A stretch of 64,000 nt of DNA from contig NZ_JABEQE010000008.1 in NCBI RefSeq assembly GCF_014174375.1, positions 62,001 through 126,000 on the forward strand, given 5' to 3'. Made by a program: the position numbers and the translations under genes. The stretch comes from Gluconacetobacter asukensis. GTDB taxonomy: Bacteria; Pseudomonadota; Alphaproteobacteria; Acetobacterales; Acetobacteraceae. Positions within the stretch are counted from its first letter, which is position 1. Each line of letters begins with the position of its first letter. A model generated the notes under the pieces. That model did not search any database. It saw nothing but the letters and a program-made list of their open reading frames with translations, and was not told the DNA's origin. Of this stretch, positions 25,250-34,444 are shown piece by piece.

Positions 25250-27196
25250 TCAGGCGGATTGCTTCACCCGCATGTACCACTCAACGAGCCGGCGGACCTG
25301 GCGTTCCGTATAGCCGCGCGAGACCATCCGCTCGACGAACTCGTCATGCTTGCGCTCGGTCTCGCCGTCCTTCTTGGAGCCGAAGCTGATGACCGGCAGC
25401 AGATCCTCGACCTGGCTGAACATCCGCTTCTCGATCACGTCGCGGATCTTCTCGTAGGACGTCCAGGACGGGTTGCGCCCGCCATTGCCAGCCCGCGCGC
25501 GCAGCGAGAACTTCACCACCTCGTTGCGGAAATCCTTGGGGTTGGCGATCCCCGCGGGCTTCTCGATCTTGGTCAGTTCCGCGTTCAGCAACTCGCGATT
25601 GAGCATCTGCCCGGTGTCGGGGTCCTTGAAATCCTGGTCTTCGATCCAGGCGTCGGCATAGTCCAGATAACGGTCGAACAGGTTCTGGCCGTAATCGTTA
25701 TAGCTCTCCAGATAGGCCTTCTGGATCTCGTGCCCCAGGAATTCGGCATAGCGCCCGGCCAGTTCCGATTTCAGCGTCGCCAGATAGTTCGCCTCGATAT
25801 CCGTCGGGAACTGCTCCCGCCGCACCGCTTGTTCCAGCACGTACATCAGATGCACCGGATCGGCGGAAATCTCGGAAGAATCATGGTTGAAGGTCGCGGA
25901 CAGCACCTTGTACGCAAAGCGGGTGGAAATACCGTCCATCCCCTCATCCACCCCGGCGGCGTCGCGATATTCCTGCATCGTGCGGGCCTTGGGGTCGGTC
26001 TCTCGGATATTCTCGCCGTCATAGACGCGCATCTTGGCGAACTGGGTGGAGTTCGGATGCGGCTTCAACCGCGACAGGACCGCGAAACGGGCCAGCATTT
26101 CCAGCGTGTTGGGCGCGCAGGGCGCATTCGCCAAGCTGGAGGACTGCACCAGCTTCTCATAGATCTTGGTTTCCTCCGCCACCCGCAGGCAATAGGGCAC
26201 CTTGATGACGCAGACGCGGTCCAGAAAAGCTTCGTTGGTGCGATTATTGCGGAAGGTCTGCCACTCGGCCTCGTTCGAATGGGCCAGGATCACGCCGGTG
26301 AACGGGATGCTGCCGATATTCTCGGTCCCGACATAATTGCCCTCCTGCGTCGCCGTCAGCAGCGGGTGCAGCATCTTGATCGGCGCCTTGAACATCTCGA
26401 CGAATTCCAGCAGCCCCTGGTTCGCGCGGTTCAGGCCGCCCGAGAAACTGTAGGCATCGGGGTCGTTCTGGCTGAAATGCTCCAACTGACGGATATCGAC
26501 CTTGCCCACCAGCGCCGACACGTCCTGGTTGTTGTCATCGCCGGGTTCGGTCTTCGCGATCGCGATCTGGCGCAGTCGGGACGGATGGACCTTGATGACC
26601 GAAAAGCGCGACAGGTCGCCGTCGAATTCCTCCAGCCGCTTCAGCGCCCACGGGCTGGCGACACCGCCCAGCAGCCGGCGCGGAATCCCGTAGCGCTCCT
26701 GCAGGGCATCGCCCATGCGGTCGGGGTCGAACAGGCCCAGCGGGCTTTCAAAGACGGGGCTGACATGCCGCCCGGCCCTCAGCACATAGATCGGCTCCTT
26801 CTCCATCAGGGCCTTCAGCCGTTCGCCCAGGGACGATTTGCCGCCACCCACCGGGCCGAGCAGATAGAGGATCTGCTTGCGCTCCTCGAGCCCCTGCGCC
26901 GCATGCCGGAAGAAACCCACGATCTGCTCGATCGTCTCTTCCATGCCGTAGAAATCGGAGAAGGCCGGATAGATCCGCAGGGTACGGTTCATGAAGATGC
27001 GCGACAGGCGTGGATCGCGCGAGGTATCGACGCTCCTCGGCTCGCCGATCGCCTTCAGCATCCGCTCCGCCGCGGTTGCATAGCACGACGGATCGGTACG
27101 GCAGGCTTCAAGATAGTCGGACAGGCTCATCTCGATTTCGCGACGCTGATCGCGCATCGCAGTGGCCAGAGAAAACACATTAAAATCAGAAACCAT
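25250..27196 (-). CDS. prkA: PrkA-family AAA+ serine protein kinase (YeaG-like)
   Basis: This 648-residue protein has an N-terminal AAA+ module with Walker A in LLGPVGGGKSSLGERL near residue 115. Its FSGGLNRANQGLLEFVEMFK and ILAHSNEAEW segments are typical of PrkA, and a C-terminal kinase-like domain follows. In E. coli YeaG and YeaH act together under nutrient stress. Start choice is uncertain: the ATG at 27196 has GGAG about ten bases upstream, and in-frame ATGs 13 and 22 codons later are possible. It is the first gene of the prkA-yeaH-spoVR set. Confidence 0.93.
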   Translation of the reverse strand: MVSDFNVFSLATAMRDQRREIEMSLSDYLEACRTDPSCYATAAERMLKAIGEPRSVDTSRDPRLSRIFMNRTLRIYPAFSDFYGMEETIEQIVGFFRHAAQGLEERKQILYLLGPVGGGKSSLGERLKALMEKEPIYVLRAGRHVSPVFESPLGLFDPDRMGDALQERYGIPRRLLGGVASPWALKRLEEFDGDLSRFSVIKVHPSRLRQIAIAKTEPGDDNNQDVSALVGKVDIRQLEHFSQNDPDAYSFSGGLNRANQGLLEFVEMFKAPIKMLHPLLTATQEGNYVGTENIGSIPFTGVILAHSNEAEWQTFRNNRTNEAFLDRVCVIKVPYCLRVAEETKIYEKLVQSSSLANAPCAPNTLEMLARFAVLSRLKPHPNSTQFAKMRVYDGENIRETDPKARTMQEYRDAAGVDEGMDGISTRFAYKVLSATFNHDSSEISADPVHLMYVLEQAVRREQFPTDIEANYLATLKSELAGRYAEFLGHEIQKAYLESYNDYGQNLFDRYLDYADAWIEDQDFKDPDTGQMLNRELLNAELTKIEKPAGIANPKDFRNEVVKFSLRARAGNGGRNPSWTSYEKIRDVIEKRMFSQVEDLLPVISFGSKKDGETERKHDEFVERMVSRGYTERQVRRLVEWYMRVKQSA

Positions 27197-27581
27197 CCTG
27201 GGAAGTCTCCGAACCGGCGCCAGAATCCGTCATTCTTCTGGACGACCATGCACCATGGATACGCATCTCTTCCGGGGAGCGGCCCCCGGAGCGGGAAAAA
27301 CCGTCAGTCCTGTCGGCTCTGCAATCGGGTGTCCAATACACATTCCCCCTTGCTGTCTAGCCCTTTTAGAGGCAGATAGGCACGCTGCCGCCCCAGACAA
27401 GGGCGACTGGCATATGGTGGAATCGCAGTCAGGTATCGCGCTGCGAGATCCCGGGTCGTCAGGACCGAGGCTATCGCTCCCCGCGTTCGGGATTCAACCT
27501 AAATCGCGTGCGCTCCGGAAACACACACCCGGACAGCAGGGGTTTTCGGAACGACCGGGTGCCCTTCCCCGCAATCGCGGA
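27197..27581. other. Gap between MBL hydrolase and prkA (385 bp)
   Basis: This gap should hold the 3' end of the eight-gene operon and the prkA promoter. A strong stem, tccgggg (27271-27277) with ccccgga (27284-27290), lies in the prkA leader region. A small ccgc/gcgg hairpin lies just after the hydrolase stop. No gene, RNA gene or copy of the dispersed palindrome is recognised. Confidence 0.4.
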
Positions 27582-28373
27582 TCAGCGAAAAGGCACGCGC
27601 AGGCCATCGAAGGCGGCTTCCACGCCCTCCGGCAGGTTGTCGCGCATCCAGGCCCAATCCATGTCGGTGCCCATATGCGTCAGGATCACCCGGCGCGGCA
27701 TCAGGCGGGCACGCCATTCCAGCACCCGATCCAGCCACGCATGGGCGTTATGGGGCGAGGATCGCTGGAAGCAATCCACCAGCCACGTCTCGACCCCCGC
27801 CAGGGCGGCGAACGCCTCCTCGGGCAGGTCGACGACGTCGGTGGAATAGGCAATCGTCCCGCATCGCACGCCCAGCGACAGCGTGCGGCCGTGAATCTGT
27901 TCGAACAGCGTCAGACGCAGCCCGGCGATGTCGACCGTCTGGCCGGCATGCACCTCCCGCGGCACCACGACGGGGCGATAGAAGCCGGGCGGCGACCACG
28001 GGCGGAAAGCATAGTTGAACCGCGTCTCCAGATCCGCCAGCACGGGCGGCGTGGCCAGCACCGGCAGGGGCCGGTCGATCACCCGGTTGATCGCCCGGAC
28101 CTCGTCCAGCCCCGCGATATGGTCGGAATGGGCATGGGTGTAGAGAATCGCATCGAACCGGTCGATGCCCTGCGCCAGCAACTGCGCGCGCAGGTCGGGC
28201 CCGGTATCGACCAGCACCGCCTGCCCGTCATCGCCCCGCAGCAGGACCGATGCACGCGTCCGGCAGTTGCGGGGTTCCGCCGGATCGCAGATCCCCCAGT
28301 CGCCCCGCCCATCCGGCCCGCCGATCATCGGCACGCCGGCCGAGCCGCCGCATCCCAGGACGACCAGTTCCAC
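27582..28373 (-). CDS. MBL-fold metal-dependent hydrolase (PhnP-like)
   Basis: This 263-residue protein has the metallo-beta-lactamase signature THAHSDH at 79-85 (His80, His82, Asp84, His85). It starts ELVVLGCGGSAGVP like the PhnP/PqqB-related group and has Cys and His residues in DWGICD and RNCRTR that suit a PhnP-like zinc site. A cyclic phosphodiesterase activity is possible. It is the last gene of the run that starts at 35412, three bases after the tatD-like gene. Confidence 0.85.
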   Translation of the reverse strand: MELVVLGCGGSAGVPMIGGPDGRGDWGICDPAEPRNCRTRASVLLRGDDGQAVLVDTGPDLRAQLLAQGIDRFDAILYTHAHSDHIAGLDEVRAINRVIDRPLPVLATPPVLADLETRFNYAFRPWSPPGFYRPVVVPREVHAGQTVDIAGLRLTLFEQIHGRTLSLGVRCGTIAYSTDVVDLPEEAFAALAGVETWLVDCFQRSSPHNAHAWLDRVLEWRARLMPRRVILTHMGTDMDWAWMRDNLPEGVEAAFDGLRVPFR

Positions 28374-28376
28374 CGC

Positions 28377-29168
28377 TCAGGCCGCCCGGCTGAACAGACG
28401 GTGGAAATTGGCGGTGGTGAGGTCCGCCAGTTGCTCCGGACCCATGCCGCGCTCTTCGGCCAGGCGCAGCGCCGTATGGGCGACCAGCGCCGGCTCGTTG
28501 CGCTTGCCGCGCCGTGGCACCGGGGCAAGGTACGGCGAATCGGTCTCGACCAGCAGCCGGTCCCCGGGAATGTCACGCGCGATCGCGCGCAGCGCGTCGG
28601 AACGTGGAAAGGTCAGGATTCCCGAGAAGCTGATATACCCCCCCAGCTCCAGCCCCGCCCGCGCCAGATCAGGCCCGGATGCGAAGCAATGCAGCAGGAA
28701 ACGGAACGGCCCGTGGGTCTCGACCTCGTCGCGCAGAATCGCGGCAACGTCCGAATCGGCCTCACGCGCATGGATGACCAGCGGCAGGTCCATCCGTCGC
28801 GCCGCCGCGATATGGGCGCGGAAGCGCGCCTGCTGCAACGGGCGCACGGCTTCCGCGCCATGGAAATAATCCAGCCCGCTTTCGCCGATTCCCACCACCC
28901 GCGCATCGTCGGCCAGGGCGATGATGCCCTCGGCATCGGCGATCTCGCATTCCTCGACATGGTCGGGATGGGTGCCAACCGTACACCACACCCGCACCTC
29001 CGGCCGGTCGAAACGGGTCAGGTCCTTCTGCTGCTGCGCGCGCGACAGGCGGGTGCCGATCGTCACCATGCCGCCGACCCCCGCCGCGCGCGCCCGGTCC
29101 AGCAGGTCCGGGATCTCGTCGTCGGTGAAATGGTCGAGATGGCAGTGGGAGTCGATCAGCGCACTCAT
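28377..29168 (-). CDS. TatD-family metal-dependent deoxyribonuclease
   Basis: This protein has 263 residues from the ATG at 29168. The family start is LIDSHCHLDHF, followed by GIGESGLDYF near residue 95, LPLVIHAREAD near 130, HCFASG near 155 and VETDSPYLAPVP near 205, all metal-site motifs of TatD. The frame is open to 29462 over metG, but the ATG at 29168 overlaps the metG stop as ATGA and fits the family. Predicted 3'-5' nuclease or hydrolase in DNA repair or turnover. Confidence 0.92.
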   Translation of the reverse strand: MSALIDSHCHLDHFTDDEIPDLLDRARAAGVGGMVTIGTRLSRAQQQKDLTRFDRPEVRVWCTVGTHPDHVEECEIADAEGIIALADDARVVGIGESGLDYFHGAEAVRPLQQARFRAHIAAARRMDLPLVIHAREADSDVAAILRDEVETHGPFRFLLHCFASGPDLARAGLELGGYISFSGILTFPRSDALRAIARDIPGDRLLVETDSPYLAPVPRRGKRNEPALVAHTALRLAEERGMGPEQLADLTTANFHRLFSRAA

Positions 29169-30703
29169 TGCGCCGCTTCCTCCACATAACGCGGAAAGAT
29201 CCCCTGCGGCGCCGGCAGGGCCCGGCCCTCGGGCAGCGGGCGCTCCAGCGCCGCGAAATCGCGCTCGTCCTGCGCCACGCCCAACTGGGTCAGCAGCGCA
29301 TCCATGCTGCCGGGCATGTAGGGCTGGAGCATGGTGCCGATCACGCGCAGCGCATCCACCAGCACCCGCAGCACCACCGCCATCCGCTCGGGGTCGGTCT
29401 TGCGCAGCGCCCACGGGGCCTGATGGTCGATATAGGCGTTGCAGGCGCGGATCACGCGCCACACATCCTCCAGCGCGTCGGTCAGCGCATGGCGGTCGAT
29501 ATGCCCGTGCATCAGCGTCGGCAGCAGCGATGCCTGTGCCAGCAGAGCGTCATCGGCCTCGGTCCGCACGCCCTGCGCCGGCAGCACGCCGCCGCAATTG
29601 CGCGCCACCTGCGTCAGGGTACGCTGGGCGAGGTTGCCCAGATCGTTCGCCAGTTCGACATTCAGCCGGTTGATGATGGCCCGGCGGCTGAGATCGCTGT
29701 CGCCACCGAACGGCATTTCACGCATCAGGAAGAAACGCAGCGGATCGACACCGAACTGCGCCACCAGGTCGCGCGGGTCGACGACATTGCCCAGCGACTT
29801 GCTCATCTTCTCGCCCTCGATGGTCCACCACCCATGCGAGAACACGCATTCCGGCAGTTCCAGCCCGGCGGCCATCAGCAGCGCGGGCCAGTAGACGGCA
29901 TGGAAGCGGACGATATCCTTGCCCACCAGATGCAAGTTGGCGGGCCAGAATCCGGCACGGGGATTGTCCGCATCGGGGAAGCCGGTGGCCGACAGGTAAT
30001 TGGCCAGCGCATCCACCCACACATACATCACATGGTCCGCATCGCCCGGCACCGGGATGCCCCAGCGGAAGCTGGTGCGGCTGATCGACAGGTCGCGCAG
30101 GCCCTGGCGCACGAAGCTGGCAACCTCGTTGCGCCGTGACGCGGGTTCGATGAAGCCGGGCCGGGTCTCGTACAGCTCCAGCAGCCGATCGGCGAAAGCC
30201 GACAGGCGGAAGAAATAGGACGGCTCGCGCACCCATTCGACCGGCGCGCCGGTCGGCGCCACCTTCGTGCCGTCCGGGCGGGTGACGAGTTCGTCTTCAT
30301 TGTAGAAGCTCTCGTCACGCAGCGCGTACCAGCCCTCATACGCGCTCAGATAGATATGCCCGTTCGCCGCGATCCGCTCCCACAGCGCGGTCGCGCCGGC
30401 AATGTGCCGTGGCTCCGTCGTGCGGATGAAATCGTCGTACGAAACATTCATCACGTCGTACATCGCACGGAAATCGGCCGAAACCTGGTCGGCGAAGGCA
30501 ATCGGCGCCACGCCGGCGGCCTGGGCGGCCTGCTCGACCTTCTGCCCATGTTCATCGGTGCCGGTCAGGAAGAAGACATCATGGCCAGCCAGCCGCTTGA
30601 AGCGCGCCATGACGTCGGCGGCGACGGATGTATAGGCATGACCGATATGCGGCGCCCCGTTCACATAATAGATCGGTGTCGTGACGTAATAGCGCCCTGT
30701 CAT
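29165..30703 (-). CDS. metG: Methionyl-tRNA synthetase
   Basis: MetG charges tRNA-Met. The protein has 512 residues, the short form without a C-terminal tRNA-binding domain. The HIGH motif is in NGAPHIGHAYTS near residue 20 and the KMSKS loop is in GEKMSKSLGN near 300. The usual zinc-knuckle Cys residues are not evident between them, as in the alphaproteobacterial short type. It overlaps holB upstream and the tatD-like gene downstream by four bases each. Confidence 0.97.
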   Translation of the reverse strand: MTGRYYVTTPIYYVNGAPHIGHAYTSVAADVMARFKRLAGHDVFFLTGTDEHGQKVEQAAQAAGVAPIAFADQVSADFRAMYDVMNVSYDDFIRTTEPRHIAGATALWERIAANGHIYLSAYEGWYALRDESFYNEDELVTRPDGTKVAPTGAPVEWVREPSYFFRLSAFADRLLELYETRPGFIEPASRRNEVASFVRQGLRDLSISRTSFRWGIPVPGDADHVMYVWVDALANYLSATGFPDADNPRAGFWPANLHLVGKDIVRFHAVYWPALLMAAGLELPECVFSHGWWTIEGEKMSKSLGNVVDPRDLVAQFGVDPLRFFLMREMPFGGDSDLSRRAIINRLNVELANDLGNLAQRTLTQVARNCGGVLPAQGVRTEADDALLAQASLLPTLMHGHIDRHALTDALEDVWRVIRACNAYIDHQAPWALRKTDPERMAVVLRVLVDALRVIGTMLQPYMPGSMDALLTQLGVAQDERDFAALERPLPEGRALPAPQGIFPRYVEEAAQ

Positions 30704-31677
30704 CTTCCACTCACCAAAGTCAGGCCACTCAGCAGGGCCTGTTGTTTATCCAGATTGAACCGCTCCGTCTCGACCCGAAGGTCGGTCAGGCGCCGCCACA
30801 GCTCCGCCATGCGGTGCGCCGACAACGATCCGTCCACGTTCTCTCCGCCCCGCCCATCTTGCATGGCGAGGGTACGCGCGTGCTTCGATATGGCATCACA
30901 CAACAGATCGAAGAAGACCGGAAAGCCATTTTCCCGCTTCAGCACGCTCTCGGCAATCTCGTACATCGCCCCCGCATCCGGCGGGTTCTCGAGCACGCGC
31001 GCCACCAGCACGCCCAGCGCCGCGCCATCGCCCGCCAGCAGCGCCAGCGCGCGGCCGGGCGAACCATGGGCCAGCGGCGCCACCCGCGCGATATCCTCGG
31101 GCGGCACATCCGCCGCCACCCGGGCCAGCACGTCCTGCATCTGCGCTGGCTGCAACGGCTCCAGCCGCAGCGTGCGGCACCGGCTGCGAATGGTCGGCAA
31201 CAGGCGGCCGGGCGCGGCACAGGTCAGGATCAGGATCGCACGCGGCGGCGGCTCCTCCAGAATTTTCAGGATCGCGTTGGCGGCGCTGCGATTCATGGCG
31301 TCCGCGCCATCCACAATCACGACACGCCACCCATCCTCGGCCGCCGTCCGGTGCAGGAACTGGCCGATCGGGCGCACATCGTCGGCCACGATCTCGCCCC
31401 GCATCCGCTGGCGCTTCTCGTCCACGCCGCGCGCGATATAGAGCAGATCCGCATGGCTGCCGGCCGCGATCCGCCGCGCGGCAGTGCTGTCCGCCCCGGT
31501 CGCCTTCAGCAACATCCGCGCCATCCAGAAGGCGAAGCTCGCCTTGCCGATCCCTTCCGGGCCGGTCAGCAGCCAGGCGTGATGCAGCCTTCCGGCCCCC
31601 CATGCCTCCTCAAAGGCGCGGCGGGCATCGTCATGCCCCACCGGCTCCTGGCCGTCGCGCGGCGTGGTGCCCGCCAT
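30700..31677 (-). CDS. holB: DNA polymerase III delta' subunit
   Basis: This clamp-loader subunit has 325 residues. It has the AAA+ fold with WLLTGPEGIGKASFAFWMARML, in which the P-loop is close to consensus, VVIVDGADAMN in the Walker B position, and LEEPPPRAILILT followed by RSRC as in DnaX/HolB. The start follows the tmk stop directly (TGA-ATG). Pairing with tmk is common in proteobacteria. Confidence 0.93.
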   Translation of the reverse strand: MAGTTPRDGQEPVGHDDARRAFEEAWGAGRLHHAWLLTGPEGIGKASFAFWMARMLLKATGADSTAARRIAAGSHADLLYIARGVDEKRQRMRGEIVADDVRPIGQFLHRTAAEDGWRVVIVDGADAMNRSAANAILKILEEPPPRAILILTCAAPGRLLPTIRSRCRTLRLEPLQPAQMQDVLARVAADVPPEDIARVAPLAHGSPGRALALLAGDGAALGVLVARVLENPPDAGAMYEIAESVLKRENGFPVFFDLLCDAISKHARTLAMQDGRGGENVDGSLSAHRMAELWRRLTDLRVETERFNLDKQQALLSGLTLVSGR

Positions 31678-32313
31678 TCAGGCGGGTCCCGTCAGCCGCG
31701 CATCGACCCGTTGCGCGACATCCCGCGCAATCGCCTCGGCCGGCTGGTCGGCGGATAGGTGCACGCACCGCCCGGCATGGGTCCGGGCAATCGTCTCGAA
31801 TCCCTCGGCCACCCGGGCATGGAACGCCTCGTCCGCCGCCTCGTAACGATCGGACCGGCCACCGCGCGCATCCAGGCGTTGCCGGGCTCGCGCACGATCC
31901 AGCGCCAGAACCAGCGTCAGGTCGGGCACCAGCCCGACCTGTGCCGTCAACGCGTCGATCAGCCCGATGGTCGCGGGATCGCCCTGCCCGATCCCATAGC
32001 CCTGATAGGCCATGGTGGAATCGGCAAACCGGTCGCAGATCACCACCGCACCACGCGCCAGCGCCGGCCGGATCAGCCGGTCCACATGGTCGCACCGCGC
32101 GGCGAAATGGGCCAGGATCTCGGCCCGCAACGACAGATCATGGCCGCCGAACAGCAGAAAATCGCGCAGCGCCTCGGCCCCAGGCGTCCCACCGGGCTCG
32201 CGCGTGCGCACCACGTCGCGCCCGCCGGCACGCAGATGCGCCTCCAGCAGAGCGACCTGGGTGGATTTCCCGGCGCCCTCGCCGCCTTCGAAGGTGATGA
32301 ACAGACCCGGCAC
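31678..32313 (-). CDS. tmk: Thymidylate kinase
   Basis: Tmk phosphorylates dTMP to dTDP. The protein has 211 residues. The P-loop is FEGGEGAGKSTQ at 8-19, and the DR-containing motif is RTREPGGTPGAEALRD, followed by ICDRFADSTMAYQGYG. Length and motifs are normal. It lies five bases after the dacC-like gene and directly before holB. Confidence 0.97.
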   Translation of the reverse strand: MPGLFITFEGGEGAGKSTQVALLEAHLRAGGRDVVRTREPGGTPGAEALRDFLLFGGHDLSLRAEILAHFAARCDHVDRLIRPALARGAVVICDRFADSTMAYQGYGIGQGDPATIGLIDALTAQVGLVPDLTLVLALDRARARQRLDARGGRSDRYEAADEAFHARVAEGFETIARTHAGRCVHLSADQPAEAIARDVAQRVDARLTGPA

Positions 32314-32318
32314 CGGCT

Positions 32319-33575
32319 TCAGTGCCGGCCCAGTTTCTGACCCAGCACCGTCGAGGCCCGCGCCAGCAGCCCCAGCCGCGGCACGGCCTGCCCGGCCACA
32401 AGCTGCATGCGGATATCGGGCAGGCCCGGATTGGTCAGCACCAGGTCACCCAGCACCTGCCCCGCCGCCACCGGCGCCGCGACTGGCGCTTGATAATCCA
32501 CCCCGATATGGACGCGCGTGCGCCATCCATGCGGCAGCGTCATCACCACGTCCCGTGTCGCAACCAGCGGCACCGTCGGCTGGGCACCCAGCCAGACAGG
32601 CGCCAGGTCCACCACTTCGCCCCGACGGAACAGGGTCGCATTCTCGAAATTCGCGAACGTCCATTCCAGCAGCCGCTCGCCCTCATGCGCGCGGGCATTG
32701 CTCGACGGCATGCCGTTCAGCGCCAGCACCACGCGATTGCCGCCCCGATCGGCGCTGGCACACAGCCCGAACCCGCCGGCATCGGTGTGGCCGGTCTTCA
32801 GCCCGTCGGCCAGCCCCTTGTCCACCAGGACGTTGCGGTTGCCCTGCGCGATCTTGTTGAAGCGGAAATCCTTCTCCGAGAAGAAGTGATAATATTCCGG
32901 AAAATCGCGGATCAGGCGCACCGCTACGGTCGCCACGTCGCGGGCGCACATATAGTGGTTGTCGGCCGGCCAGCCGGTGGCATTCATGAAATGCGAATTG
33001 ACCAGCCCGATCTTTCCGCCCACCTCGTTCATCTGGGCGACGAACTGCTCTTCGGACCCGGAAATGCCCTCGGCCAGCACGATGCACGCATCGTTACCGG
33101 ACTGGATGACCATGCCCTGGATCAGGTCCTGCACCGGGATGCTCTCGCCCAGGGGCACGAACATCTTCGACCCCTGCATGCGCCACGCCTTCTCGCTGAC
33201 CGGCAGCGCCTGGTCCAGCTTCAGGCGGCCCGATTTCAGCATGCTGAAGACGATATAGGCCGTCATCATCTTGGTCAGCGACGAGGGCGGCATGCGCTCG
33301 TCCGCCGCCTTTTCCAGCAGCACCGTGCCGGTCGTGACATCCACGATGCACGCCCAGCGGGCGAGCGTATCGACCGGCCCGATCAGGCTGGCGGCCGGCG
33401 GCCCGGCCGGAGCCTGGGCCTGGTCCGGTCCGGATTCGTCATCCGATTGCGCGGCGGCCGGGGCGCTGGCGGCGCCATGGGCATGGCGCCGGCGCGGCGC
33501 GGCAACCGCCAGAGAACCGGTGGCGGCCAGCAAGGCCGTCCCGGTCAGAAGAAACCTTCGGGTTTGCACGTTCAT
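32319..33575 (-). CDS. D-alanyl-D-alanine carboxypeptidase (PBP5/6-type)
   Basis: This protein has 418 residues from the ATG at 33575. A signal peptide (NVQTRRFLLTGTALLAATG) precedes a low-complexity Ala/Pro-rich stretch. The serine peptidase S11 core then has the SxxK motif at Ser99-Lys102 (PPSSLTK), SGN in VIQSGNDAC and KTG in DGLKTGHTDAGG. It trims the terminal D-Ala of peptidoglycan stem peptides in the periplasm. The frame runs on to 33785 but lacks a signal there. The start lies two bases after the RlpA-like stop (TAGGGATG), so the two genes are coupled. Confidence 0.93.
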   Translation of the reverse strand: MNVQTRRFLLTGTALLAATGSLAVAAPRRRHAHGAASAPAAAQSDDESGPDQAQAPAGPPAASLIGPVDTLARWACIVDVTTGTVLLEKAADERMPPSSLTKMMTAYIVFSMLKSGRLKLDQALPVSEKAWRMQGSKMFVPLGESIPVQDLIQGMVIQSGNDACIVLAEGISGSEEQFVAQMNEVGGKIGLVNSHFMNATGWPADNHYMCARDVATVAVRLIRDFPEYYHFFSEKDFRFNKIAQGNRNVLVDKGLADGLKTGHTDAGGFGLCASADRGGNRVVLALNGMPSSNARAHEGERLLEWTFANFENATLFRRGEVVDLAPVWLGAQPTVPLVATRDVVMTLPHGWRTRVHIGVDYQAPVAAPVAAGQVLGDLVLTNPGLPDIRMQLVAGQAVPRLGLLARASTVLGQKLGRH

Positions 33576-33577
33576 CC

Positions 33578-34444
33578 CTATTCGACGACGATCCGGGCGC
33601 CGGTCATTCCGTCGCCCAAAAGCTGGTCCAGCGCCCGGTCCGCCCCGGCGACATTCATGAAGGGCCCGACATGGACCCTCCAGGCCGCCCGGCCACGATC
33701 CTGCACCGGTATCACCCGGCCGCCGGTCCGCGCGGCGGCCACCTGGGCATAGCGCAGGGTGGAGAACGTTCCCGCATCCACCCACAACATTCCGCCCTGG
33801 ACATATCCCTGCCGCACGTCGGGCGGCAGGTCGCGCATCAGCGCCGAAACATCGGCCGCCCCGACCGTGCCAGTCGGCGCCGCGACGATCGTCCCGCCGG
33901 TGCCCGGACGATCCAGCGATTCCGCGCGGATCTGGTCGACCGGTGCGGCCGCGACATCCAGATGCTGGCCGCCCGGCAGGGCTTCGGCCAGTTGCTCGTT
34001 CTCGGCCTCATGCCCGATGATCTCGACCTGCACCGGATTGGCACCGATCCCCAGCAGGGCGGCCACGCGGGGCGTCAGGCCAATCAGCCGTCCGCGCGCT
34101 TCCGGCCCCCGATCGTTCAGGCGAATGGTCAGCTCCCGCCCATTCTCCAGGTTGCGCACAGTCACGATCGCCGGCAGTTGCAGGGTGGCATGGCGGCCGG
34201 TCAGGGATTGCGGATCGTAATGCTCGCCGTCAGTGGTGACATAGGGCGTCTGGTCGGGATCAGCGACTGCCAGCCCGGTCTGCCGATAGCCGAAATCCTC
34301 ACGCGGATACTGCCACACCCCGTCCATCTGGTAGGGTGCACCCACGACGTAATGCGGGTCGGCTGGCGGCAACGGCGGTTCGGCCCGATGACAGCCCGCC
34401 AGCCCAAGCACGGCCAGCATCACCGGAAAGGCGCGGCGCGTCAC
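33578..34444 (-). CDS. RlpA-like septal lipoprotein with SPOR domain
   Basis: This 288-residue lipoprotein has a lipobox VLGLAGC (Cys18). A double-psi beta-barrel of the RlpA type covers about residues 55-150 (AIVTVRNLENGRELTIRLNDRGP). A C-terminal SPOR-like domain has WRVHVGPFMNVAGADRALDQL. RlpA proteins cleave denuded glycans at the division site. It overlaps the MltB-like gene by four bases and precedes the carboxypeptidase gene, forming an envelope-remodelling trio. Confidence 0.88.
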   Translation of the reverse strand: MTRRAFPVMLAVLGLAGCHRAEPPLPPADPHYVVGAPYQMDGVWQYPREDFGYRQTGLAVADPDQTPYVTTDGEHYDPQSLTGRHATLQLPAIVTVRNLENGRELTIRLNDRGPEARGRLIGLTPRVAALLGIGANPVQVEIIGHEAENEQLAEALPGGQHLDVAAAPVDQIRAESLDRPGTGGTIVAAPTGTVGAADVSALMRDLPPDVRQGYVQGGMLWVDAGTFSTLRYAQVAAARTGGRVIPVQDRGRAAWRVHVGPFMNVAGADRALDQLLGDGMTGARIVVE